33,451 bases of DNA, from contig NZ_QFDQ01000205.1 in NCBI RefSeq assembly GCF_003270085.1, positions 1-33,451 of the forward strand, read 5' to 3'. Both the position numbers and the translations under genes were made by a program. Origin of the DNA: Streptomyces triticisoli (lineage in GTDB: Bacteria > Actinomycetota > Actinomycetes > Streptomycetales > Streptomycetaceae). This document shows, one piece after another, positions 1-8,081 of this stretch (the stretch's first letter is position 1; every line of letters starts with the position of its first letter). The notes beneath the pieces were generated by a model, which made no database searches, was not told the origin of the DNA, and was given only the letters and a program-made list of their open reading frames with translations.

Positions 1-1
1 C

Positions 2-1033
2 ACCCCGCAGGCCCGCCACGGCTCACCGGCCCCGCAAGACCCCCCGACCGCACCGGCCGCCGAGAGCGCACCGGCCTCGCCGGCCGCCGACAGCCCACCG
101 GCCCCGCACGAGCGCCCGTCCGCGCCGCTCGTGCTCGTGGCCTGCTCCGGCGGCGCCGACTCCGTGGCACTCGCCTCCGCCCTCGCCTTCGAGGCCCCCA
201 AGCTCGGCATCCGGGCCGGCGGCATCACCGTCGACCACCGCCTCCAGGCCGGCTCCGGCCGGCGCGCCGACGAGGTCGCCCAGCGGCTGCGTGAACTCGG
301 CCTGGACCCGGTCGAGGCCGTCGCCGTCACCGTGGGCCGCGAGGGCGGACCGGAAGCCGCCGCCCGCGACGCCCGCTACGCCGCCCTCGACGCCGCCGCC
401 GACCGCCACGGCGCGCACGCCGTCCTGCTCGGCCACACCCGGGACGACCAGGCCGAGACCGTGCTGCTCGGCCTCGCCCGTGGCTCCGGCATCCGCTCCC
501 TGTCCGGAATGGCCGCGGTCTCGGGGGCCGGCGGCCGTTACCGCCGCCCCTTCCTGCACATCGACCGGCAGACCGCCCGTACGGCCTGCATGGTCCAGTC
601 CCTGCCCGTCTGGGACGACCCGCACAACGCCGACCCCGCCTACACCCGCTCCCGGCTGCGCCACGAGGGCCTGCCCGCCCTGGAGAAGGCCCTCGGCAAG
701 GGCGTCGTCGAGGCCCTCGCCCGTACCGCCCAGCTCTCCCGGGACGACGCCGACGCCCTCGACGCCTGGGCCGGCCAGGTCGAGGCCGCCGTCCGTGACG
801 ACGACGGCCGCCTGGAGTGCGCCAAGCTCCACGAACTGCCCCCCGCCGTGCGCCGCCGCATCCTGCGCCGCGCCGCCATCGACGCCGGTGCCCCGGCCGG
901 TTCCCTGTTCGCCCGGCACATCGAGGAAGTCGACCGGCTGATCACCGGCTGGCGCGGCCAGAAGGCCATCAACCTCCCGGGCCGGGTCGTCGCCCAGCGG
1001 CAGGGTGGCAGACTGGTGATTCGGCAAGGCTGA
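2..1033 (+). CDS. tilS: tRNA(Ile)-lysidine synthetase TilS (5' end cut by window)
   Basis: TilS uses ATP and lysine to convert C34 of the AUA-reading tRNA-Ile to lysidine, a cytoplasmic and normally essential tRNA modification. The reading frame is open from base 2 to a TGA at 1031-1033, and the true start lies upstream of the window. The N-type ATP-pyrophosphatase P-loop SGGADS is encoded just after the GTG at 131. It is followed by VDHRLQ, then GHTRDDQAETVLLGLARGSG, the family's ATP-binding and tRNA-binding segment, and later R-x-RLRHEGLPAL. The visible part is 343 codons. About 43 Pro/Ala-rich codons precede the P-loop, as expected for the variable N-terminus of actinobacterial TilS, so the GTG at 131 is not the start. 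A strong hairpin at 1041-1073 separates it from hpt. I am confident of the family. Confidence 0.93.
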   Translation, partial: TPQARHGSPAPQDPPTAPAAESAPASPAADSPPAPHERPSAPLVLVACSGGADSVALASALAFEAPKLGIRAGGITVDHRLQAGSGRRADEVAQRLRELGLDPVEAVAVTVGREGGPEAAARDARYAALDAAADRHGAHAVLLGHTRDDQAETVLLGLARGSGIRSLSGMAAVSGAGGRYRRPFLHIDRQTARTACMVQSLPVWDDPHNADPAYTRSRLRHEGLPALEKALGKGVVEALARTAQLSRDDADALDAWAGQVEAAVRDDDGRLECAKLHELPPAVRRRILRRAAIDAGAPAGSLFARHIEEVDRLITGWRGQKAINLPGRVVAQRQGGRLVIRQG

Positions 1034-1040
1034 ATCCTTC

Positions 1041-1073
1041 CCTCAGGGGAGAGACGCCGGTCTCTCTCCGAGG
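1041..1073 (+). terminator. Hairpin between tilS and hpt
   Basis: Bases 1041-1055 pair with 1060-1073 to form a stem of about 14 bp. It has one bulged A (1045), one G-U pair and a 4-base loop (1056-1059). The core is GAGAGAC / GTCTCTC. It begins 8 bases after the tilS stop. There is no T-run, as is common in Streptomyces terminators. It may end tilS transcription or partly attenuate read-through into hpt. Confidence 0.6.
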
Positions 1074-1144
1074 GGAGGCCGTGGCGGCCGGTTGCCCTCG
1101 CCGGGGCAGGCCGGAACAGCCGGTGTGACAACCGACCGAAAGTG

Positions 1145-1705
1145 ATGCGGGTGGACGCGAAAGACATGGGTGCCGACCTCAAGCAGGTACTCATCACCAA
1201 GGAAGAGATCGACGCGAAGCTGGCCGAGCTGGCCGCGAAGATCGACGCGGAGTACGAGGGGAAGGACCTGCTGATCGTCGGCGTCCTCAAGGGCGCGGTC
1301 ATGGTCATGGCGGACCTGGCCCGGGCGCTGTCCACCCCGCTCACCATGGACTGGATGGCCGTGTCCTCCTACGGCGCGGGCACCCAGTCCTCCGGCGTCG
1401 TGCGGATCCTCAAGGACCTCGACACCGACATCAAGGGCAAGCACGTCCTGGTCGTCGAGGACATCATCGACTCCGGCCTGACCCTGTCCTGGCTGATCTC
1501 CAACCTCGGCTCCCGCGAGCCCGCCTCCCTGAAGGTGTGCGCGCTGCTGCGCAAGCCGGAGGCAGCGAAGGTCGCCATCGACGTGGAGTGGGTCGGTTTC
1601 GACATCCCCAACGAGTTCGTCGTCGGCTACGGCCTGGACTACGCCGAGAAGTACCGGAATCTGCCGTTCGTCGGTACGCTCGCTCCCCACGTCTACGGCG
1701 GCTGA
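1145..1705 (+). CDS. hpt: Hypoxanthine phosphoribosyltransferase
   Basis: Purine salvage enzyme transferring the phosphoribosyl group of PRPP to hypoxanthine and usually guanine, giving IMP or GMP in the cytoplasm. The 186-residue protein has the type I phosphoribosyltransferase PRPP loop VVEDIIDSGLTL at about residues 103-114, the VGVLKGA loop near residues 45-51, and the KPEAAKVAIDVEWVGFDIPNE-like C-terminal base-binding region. Start choice is uncertain. GTG at 1142, ATG at 1145 and GTG at 1151 are clustered after a weak GAAAG ribosome-binding site (1138-1142). I take ATG 1145, which gives the N-terminus I remember for Streptomyces Hpt. It lies between tilS and ftsH, as in many bacteria. 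Confidence 0.92.
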   Translation: MRVDAKDMGADLKQVLITKEEIDAKLAELAAKIDAEYEGKDLLIVGVLKGAVMVMADLARALSTPLTMDWMAVSSYGAGTQSSGVVRILKDLDTDIKGKHVLVVEDIIDSGLTLSWLISNLGSREPASLKVCALLRKPEAAKVAIDVEWVGFDIPNEFVVGYGLDYAEKYRNLPFVGTLAPHVYGG

Positions 1706-1739
1706 ACCCCGAAAAGGGCCCATACGTCGTACGTCGATC

Positions 1740-1766
1740 GGGAACCCCGGCGGCCCTGGAGCCGTT
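1740..1766 (+). promoter_or_regulatory. Sigma-R-like promoter upstream of ftsH
   Basis: GGGAAC at 1740-1745 is followed by exactly 18 bases and GTT at 1764-1766. This matches the GGGAAT/C-N18-GTT pattern of the Streptomyces thiol-stress sigma factor SigR. It lies 34 bases after the hpt stop and about 150 bases before the ftsH ATG. The match is by eye. The same pattern occurs before clpC (30682-30708). Confidence 0.5.
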
Positions 1767-1893
1767 GGAGCAGGCAGACGGGAACGACAGCCCTTCCGTG
1801 CGGCTTCGAGCCACCATGCTGGGGTACCGTCAGAAGAACTGTCTTATCAAACTCACTATGGCAGGAGGGACGGGGCGGAACCGCTCCGTATGG

Positions 1894-3933
<2,040 letters not shown>

Positions 3934-3970
3934 CGGGTCCCGGCACCGGACCGCACCGGCCCCGGAATGT

Positions 3971-4010
3971 ATGCCGCGCCCCCCAGGTTCTAGCCTGGGG
4001 GACGCGGCAT
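3971..4010 (+). terminator. Terminator-like hairpin between ftsH and folE
   Basis: ATGCCGCG plus CCCCCCAGG (3971-3987) pairs with CCTGGGGG-A-CGCGGCAT (3994-4010). The stem has 17 positions with one C/A mismatch and a 6-base loop TTCTAG. It begins 37 bases after the ftsH stop and ends 43 bases before the folE ATG. TTT follows but there is no long T-run. Confidence 0.75.
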
Positions 4011-4053
4011 TTCGCATGTCCGCAGATCAGACACACCAGGAACGAGGCTTCAC

Positions 4054-4659
4054 ATGACCGACCCCGTGACGCTGGACGGCGAAGAGAGCATCGGCGAGTT
4101 CGACGAGAAGCGCGCCGAGAACGCCGTACGGGAACTCCTCATCGCGGTCGGCGAGGACCCGGACCGCGAGGGCCTGCTCGAAACACCGGCACGGGTGGCC
4201 CGGGCGTACAGGGAGATATTCGCGGGCCTGTGGCAGAAGCCCGAGGACGTCCTGACGACGACGTTCGACCTGGGGCACGACGAGATGGTCCTCGTGAAGG
4301 ACATCGAGGTGTACTCGACCTGTGAGCACCATCTCGTGCCGTTCAGGGGAGTCGCCCACGTCGGCTACATTCCGTCCGTGACGGGGAAGATCACCGGGCT
4401 GTCCAAGCTGGCCCGGCTGGTGGACGTCTACGCCCGCCGCCCGCAGGTGCAGGAGCGGCTCACCACGCAGATCGCGGACTCGCTGATGGAGATCCTGGAG
4501 CCGCGCGGCGTGATCGTCGTCGTGGAGTGCGAGCACATGTGCATGTCGATGCGGGGCATCCGCAAGCCCGGTGCGAAGACCATCACCTCGGCGGTGCGCG
4601 GTCAGCTGCGGGACGCGGCGACGCGGAACGAGGCGATGAGCCTCATCATGGCGCACTGA
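4054..4659 (+). CDS. folE: GTP cyclohydrolase I
   Basis: First step of tetrahydrofolate synthesis: opens GTP to 7,8-dihydroneopterin triphosphate. The 201-residue product has the family signature STCEHHLVPFRGVAHVGYIP at about 88-107. The catalytic zinc ligands are visible as Cys90, His93 and Cys163, the last in VECEHMC, equivalent to E. coli Cys110, His113 and Cys181. GLSKLARLV follows the first motif as in other type IA enzymes. The ATG at 4054 has a GAGG ribosome-binding site at 4044-4047. It lies 120 bases after ftsH on the same strand. The other folate genes lie on the opposite strand and converge on it, so folE is separated from the folP-folK unit here. Confidence 0.96.
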   Translation: MTDPVTLDGEESIGEFDEKRAENAVRELLIAVGEDPDREGLLETPARVARAYREIFAGLWQKPEDVLTTTFDLGHDEMVLVKDIEVYSTCEHHLVPFRGVAHVGYIPSVTGKITGLSKLARLVDVYARRPQVQERLTTQIADSLMEILEPRGVIVVVECEHMCMSMRGIRKPGAKTITSAVRGQLRDAATRNEAMSLIMAH

Positions 4660-4688
4660 CCCGGACCACGGGGGAGCGGGTGATGCCT

Positions 4689-4708
4689 CCGGTGGCTCAC
4701 GCCACCGG
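4689..4708. terminator. Convergent hairpin carrying the DUF3180 stop codon in its loop
   Basis: CCGGTGGC (4689-4696) and GCCACCGG (4701-4708) form a perfect 8-bp stem with the 4-base loop TCAC. The loop contains the reverse-strand TGA stop of the DUF3180 gene (4697-4699). It sits between the convergent ends of folE and the DUF3180 gene and could act in either direction. Confidence 0.5.
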
Positions 4709-5185
4709 TTCCGCCCCCGGGTGGTTGTGGTCGTCGTCCTCCGGGAGTCTGCAGACCCGTTCGAGGACCAGGGCGGCCGCTATGACCGCGATGCCGGCGA
4801 GGACCGAGAAGCCGGCGTAGACGGCCTGGTCGCGCCGGGCCGGGATGTCGAGGAGTTCCAGCAGGACGATGCCCGTGCCGCCGTACATTCCGGCGACCAG
4901 GGCGGCGACCAGGGCGCTGGCCTGACCGAAGACGACCGCGCGGGCCGCCATCATGGGATCGACGCCCTTGGCGTCGGGGCGGCGCTCGCGCTGGGCCTTC
5001 AGCCGGGCCCGCAAGGAGAGCGCCGTGGCCAGGAGGACCGCGGCGATCAGAGCGAGGACGATGGGGGCGGCCAGGGGGACGCTGGGGAGTGTCCCCACCG
5101 CGTTCCACAGACGGGCGGCCGCCCAGGACAGCACTCCGGCGACGACGAACACGCCGGCCAGCACCCTGATGCGCAGCTCTCTCAC
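4697..5185 (-). CDS. DUF3180 membrane protein of the folate cluster
   Basis: A 162-residue integral membrane protein of unknown function, equivalent to the gene that follows folK in actinobacteria (Rv3605c in M. tuberculosis, from memory). About four membrane helices are visible: residues 7-27, 39-58, 83-103 and 120-141. A basic loop KAQRERRPDAKG lies between the second and third, and the His/Asp-rich tail EDDDHNHPG follows the last. The GTG start at 5185 is preceded by GAAGGGA. It is the last gene of the leftward folP-NTF2-folB-folK unit, 92 bases after folK. No catalytic motif is visible, so a role in folate metabolism is inferred only from conserved neighbourhood. Confidence 0.88.
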   Translation of the reverse strand: MRELRIRVLAGVFVVAGVLSWAAARLWNAVGTLPSVPLAAPIVLALIAAVLLATALSLRARLKAQRERRPDAKGVDPMMAARAVVFGQASALVAALVAGMYGGTGIVLLELLDIPARRDQAVYAGFSVLAGIAVIAAALVLERVCRLPEDDDHNHPGAEPVA

Positions 5186-5277
5186 GGTGTCCCTTCAGCT
5201 CCCCCCGGACCTGTGGCCGGTCGCACGTCCTGCACGGGTTTTGCGTCGTCCAGACATTGTCGTCCAGACCTTAACGA

Positions 5278-5889
5278 CTACTCGGGCAGCCGGAGTTCCA
5301 GGTCCCCCCGCGGTTCGACACCCTCGCGGGTGACCGAGGTCAGCAGGTCGGCCACCGCGCCCCGGCCGGGAAGCTGGGCCTGCGGGTCCACGTCGTACCA
5401 CGGGGCGAGGACGAAGGCGCGTTCGTGGGCGCGCGGATGGGGGAGCGAGAGGACCGGATCGTCGGAGACGGTGTCGGCGTAGGAGACGATGTCGACGTCG
5501 ATGGTGCGTGGGCCCCAGCGCTCGTCGCGGACCCGGTTGAAGGCCTCCTCGACGGCGTGGGCGCGCTCCAGGAGGGAGGAGGGCGGCAGGGTCGTCCTCA
5601 GGATCACCACCGCGTTGAAGTACGACGGCTGGGTGCCGGGCTCGACACCCCACGGCTCCGTCTCGTAGACCGGGGAGACGGCCCTGACGCGGACGCCGGG
5701 GGTGTCCTCCAGGGCGTCCACGGCGCCCTGCAGGGTCTCCAGGCGGTTGCCGAGGTTGGAGCCGATCGAGATCACGGCCCACTTGGGGTTCTGCAGGGTG
5801 CTGTCGGCGGCGTCGACCCTCTCGACGACGGAGGCGGGCACCGGCTGGACGGTCGGGTCGCTGGGCCCTTTGGTGAAAGGTGCGTTCAT
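5278..5889 (-). CDS. folK: 6-hydroxymethyl-7,8-dihydropterin pyrophosphokinase
   Basis: Transfers pyrophosphate from ATP to 6-hydroxymethyldihydropterin, preparing the substrate of FolP. The 203-residue protein has SIGSNLGNR near residue 46, SPVYETEPWG, the pterin-binding YFNAVV segment and the signature RWGPRTIDVDIV, then LPHPRAHERAFVLAPW. The N-terminus of about 40 residues before SIGSN is longer than in E. coli HPPK and rich in Pro/Val/Ala. The ATG start at 5889 overlaps the folB stop as ATGA, which indicates translational coupling. It is the fourth gene of the leftward folate unit. Confidence 0.95.
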   Translation of the reverse strand: MNAPFTKGPSDPTVQPVPASVVERVDAADSTLQNPKWAVISIGSNLGNRLETLQGAVDALEDTPGVRVRAVSPVYETEPWGVEPGTQPSYFNAVVILRTTLPPSSLLERAHAVEEAFNRVRDERWGPRTIDVDIVSYADTVSDDPVLSLPHPRAHERAFVLAPWYDVDPQAQLPGRGAVADLLTSVTREGVEPRGDLELRLPE

Positions 5890-6245
5890 GCTCGGCTCCG
5901 GGTGATGGTGACGGTCACGTCGTCGAAGGGGACCGTGATCGGTGCGTCCGGCTTGTGGACGCAGACCTCGACCTCCTGGACCCCCTCGTGCTTCAGACAG
6001 ACCTGGGCGATGCGCTCGGCGAGCGTCTCGATGAGGTTCACCGGCTCGCCCTCCACCACGGCCACGACCTCCTCGGCCACGATGCCGTAGTGCACGGTCC
6101 TCGCCAGATCGTCGTCGGCCGCGGCCGGCCGGGCGTCGACTCCCATGACGACGTCCACGAGGAAGGTCTGGCCCTCCTCGCGCTCCTTGGGGAACACACC
6201 GTGGTGCCCGCGGGCCCTCAGGCCGCGCAGCGCGACACGATCCAC
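5886..6245 (-). CDS. folB: Dihydroneopterin aldolase
   Basis: Cleaves 7,8-dihydroneopterin to 6-hydroxymethyldihydropterin and glycolaldehyde. The 119-residue protein carries the family pattern RVALRGLRARGHHGVFPKERE near the N-terminus, VHYGIVAE, the segment NLIETLAERIA, and a C-terminal VCVHKPDAPI, where the Lys is the conserved catalytic residue. Start choice: AGGAG at 6258-6254 is spaced 8 bases from GTG 6245, giving MDRVALRG. An upstream in-frame GTG at 6254 overlaps the AGGAG itself and is unlikely. It overlaps folK by 4 bases. A 252-base gap separates it from the NTF2-like gene, so it may have its own promoter. Confidence 0.94.
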   Translation of the reverse strand: MDRVALRGLRARGHHGVFPKEREEGQTFLVDVVMGVDARPAAADDDLARTVHYGIVAEEVVAVVEGEPVNLIETLAERIAQVCLKHEGVQEVEVCVHKPDAPITVPFDDVTVTITRSRA

Positions 6246-6497
6246 GCGAATCACTCCTGCAATCGTCGGCGGCGGCCGGTTCCTGCCGCGTGCGGGCGGC
6301 GCACCGGTCTCGGACGAATCTACCTGCGGGCACGGACAAAGCCGGGCCGCGGGGAGGCCGGGCGAGCCGGGTCCGGGGAGGTTTCACCGTGCGTTTCCCC
6401 TGGAGAACCCGGTTGCTCACGGGGCGGTGGGCGACTCGTTCCCGGGGCCGTGATTCCTGCCACTTTCCGGGCCCCTGCTCTTCGGGCGCCCACTCGC
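6246..6497. other. 252-base spacer inside the folate unit
   Basis: Non-coding gap between the NTF2-like gene and folB on the reverse strand. I see no convincing ORF. A weak reverse-strand -10-like TAGATT lies at 6324-6319, without a -35 at acceptable spacing. A 6-bp GGGGCC / GGCCCC dyad with a loop of about 20 bases lies around 6445-6477. It could hold a promoter for folB-folK, but nothing here settles that. Confidence 0.3.
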
Positions 6498-7010
6498 TCA
6501 GGCGGGTGAGTCGTCGTCCGAGTCCCCGTCGTCCCCGTTGCTTTCGGCCAGAACCGGGGAGGCGTGGTGGGACCAGAGCTTCCAGCCGAGGGGCGTGCGC
6601 CGGAACACGTTGGTGGCGACGACGAGCTGTCCGACCAGCGGGCCGAGCTCGTCGCCGTCCGCGGGGGCGGGGCCGCCGCTGAGGATGTTCTCGGTGCAGG
6701 TCACCAGGGCGGTGTTGCCGGTGACCGATACGTGCACGTCGGTGAGGAAGAACTGGATGTAGTCGGTGTTGGCCATGATCAGCGCGTACGAGCGCAGGAC
6801 CTCGCCGCGTCCGGTGAGCACGGGCCAGCCGGGGTGCACGCAGGAGATCACGCCGGTGTCGGCCGGGTCGTGGTACTCCTCGTCGACGCCCAGGTCGGAG
6901 GGGGCGAGCCAGAGCGCGGACAGCTCCTCGAAGTCGCCCTGCTCCAGCGCCTCGTAGAAGGCGGTGTTGGCGGCCTCCACCTGTTCGACATCGGTGTGGG
7001 GGGCGCTCAC
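6498..7010 (-). CDS. NTF2-like (SnoaL/DUF4440-type) domain protein in the folate operon
   Basis: A 170-residue protein with the NTF2-like cone fold pattern. EAANTAFYEALEQGDFEELSALW begins near residue 12, followed by CVHPGWPVLTGRGEVLRSYALIM, ITDVHVSVTGNTALVTCTENI and VVATNVFRRTPLGWKLWSHHASPV. The C-terminus is an acidic tail (DDGDSDDDSPA). The start GTG 7010 has AAGGAG five bases upstream and overlaps the folP stop as GTGA, so it is translationally coupled to folP. NTF2-like proteins bind or turn over varied small ligands. No specific reaction can be read from the sequence. Its conserved place between folP and folB suggests a part in pterin handling, which is inference. Confidence 0.85.
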   Translation of the reverse strand: MSAPHTDVEQVEAANTAFYEALEQGDFEELSALWLAPSDLGVDEEYHDPADTGVISCVHPGWPVLTGRGEVLRSYALIMANTDYIQFFLTDVHVSVTGNTALVTCTENILSGGPAPADGDELGPLVGQLVVATNVFRRTPLGWKLWSHHASPVLAESNGDDGDSDDDSPA

Positions 7011-7915
7011 CGGGCTCCTTCGGGGGAGCTCGCGCCCGGCGCGCGGACGCCGGCGGTGCACGCCTCTTCCACGGCGCGGGCGACCCGTACCGCGTCCGCC
7101 GTCGCGTGGACCTCGTGCACGCGTACGGCCCAGGCGCCGGCGTGCGCGGCGAGCGCGGAGACGGCGGCGGTGGCGGCGTCGCGCTCACGCGCGGGGGGCG
7201 GTGGGCCCTCGGGGCCGGCCAGCACCCGGCCGAGGAACCGCTTGCGGGAAGCGGCGACGAGGACCGGATGTCCCAGACCCCGCAGACGGTCGAGGCGGGC
7301 CAGGAGCGCCAGGTCGTGCCCGGTCTCCTTGGAGAATCCGAGGCCGGGGTCGACGACGATGCGGTCGGCGGCGACGCCGCCCTCCAGGACGGCCTCCACA
7401 CGCGTGTGCAGTTCGTCGACGACCTCGGTGACGACGTCGTCGTACACCCCGCGGATGTTGCCGCCCTCCAGGAAGCCGCGCCAGTGCATCACGACGAACG
7501 GGGCGCCGGTGTCCGCGACCACCGGGATCATCGCGGGGTCGGCGAGGCCGCCGCTGACGTCGTTGACAAGTGCGGCGCCTGCCGCGAGCGCCTGCTCGGC
7601 GACGCGGGCGCGCATGGTGTCCACGGAGATCGTGACGCCCTCGGAGGCGAGGCCGCGGACGACGGGGACGACGCGCCGCAGCTCCTCGGCCTCGTCGACG
7701 CGGGTGGCGCCGGGGCGGGTGGACTCGCCGCCCACGTCGATCAGGTCCGCGCCCTGGGCGACGAGGTCCAGGCCGTGCTTGACGGCGGTGGTCGTGTCGA
7801 ACCAGCGGCCGCCGTCGGAGAAGGAGTCGGGGGTCACGTTCACGACCCCCATGACCGCGCACCGGTCCCATGCCGGTAGGCCCGCCACTCGGCCGCGCCC
7901 GCTGTGGTTGCTCAT
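7007..7915 (-). CDS. folP: Dihydropteroate synthase
   Basis: Condenses 6-hydroxymethyldihydropterin pyrophosphate with p-aminobenzoate to dihydropteroate, and is the sulfonamide target. The 302-residue protein shows the TIM-barrel signatures MGVVNVTPDSFSDGG (near residue 22), DVGGESTRPGA, INDVSGG-like VNDVSGG, DPGLGFSKETGHDL and the phosphate-binding ASRKRFLG. The ATG at 7915 is chosen because TACGCT (7927-7922) lies 6 bases upstream, a -10 element fitting a leaderless message. A GAAAG also lies there. It is the first gene of the leftward unit folP-NTF2-folB-folK-DUF3180. The stop overlaps the next start by 4 bases. Confidence 0.95.
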   Translation of the reverse strand: MSNHSGRGRVAGLPAWDRCAVMGVVNVTPDSFSDGGRWFDTTTAVKHGLDLVAQGADLIDVGGESTRPGATRVDEAEELRRVVPVVRGLASEGVTISVDTMRARVAEQALAAGAALVNDVSGGLADPAMIPVVADTGAPFVVMHWRGFLEGGNIRGVYDDVVTEVVDELHTRVEAVLEGGVAADRIVVDPGLGFSKETGHDLALLARLDRLRGLGHPVLVAASRKRFLGRVLAGPEGPPPPARERDAATAAVSALAAHAGAWAVRVHEVHATADAVRVARAVEEACTAGVRAPGASSPEGAR

Positions 7916-8002
7916 ACTTTCAGCGTAGGCCCCACACCCGGCCGTACCATCCACGGCCCGAGCGACGGCGTCCCGCGGAGCCGGGGCGGCGGGGAGAGGT
8001 GT

Positions 8003-8081
8003 GGCCCGGGCGGAAGCCCCCGGAGGGGGTGCGGGCTTCCGCCCGGGCCTGTTCGGGGCCGGCCCGCCCGCCGGGCGGGCC
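8003..8081 (-). terminator. Tandem hairpins after the LysX/MprF-like gene
   Basis: The first hairpin is a perfect 17-bp stem (8003-8019 with 8033-8049) and a 13-base loop. The second is a perfect 9-bp stem, GGCCCGCCC (8061-8069) with GGGCGGGCC (8073-8081), that directly abuts the stop codon of the leftward gene (8084-8082). Together they make a strong transcription block downstream of that gene and upstream of folP. There is no T-run. Confidence 0.75.

Noticed and set aside
23..1027. Long reverse-strand ORF across tilS
   Set aside because: It is a shadow of tilS, made possible by the very high G+C. Its product is low-complexity Gly/Ala/Val with no family resemblance.
1780..1806. Second GGGAAC upstream of ftsH as another sigma-R promoter
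   Set aside because: The triplet at 18 bases is CTT, not GTT.
5890..7401. Reverse-strand extension upstream of folK
   Set aside because: It is antisense-free but out of frame with folB, the NTF2-like gene and folP, which are clearly real. The ATG at 5889 overlaps the folB stop as expected.
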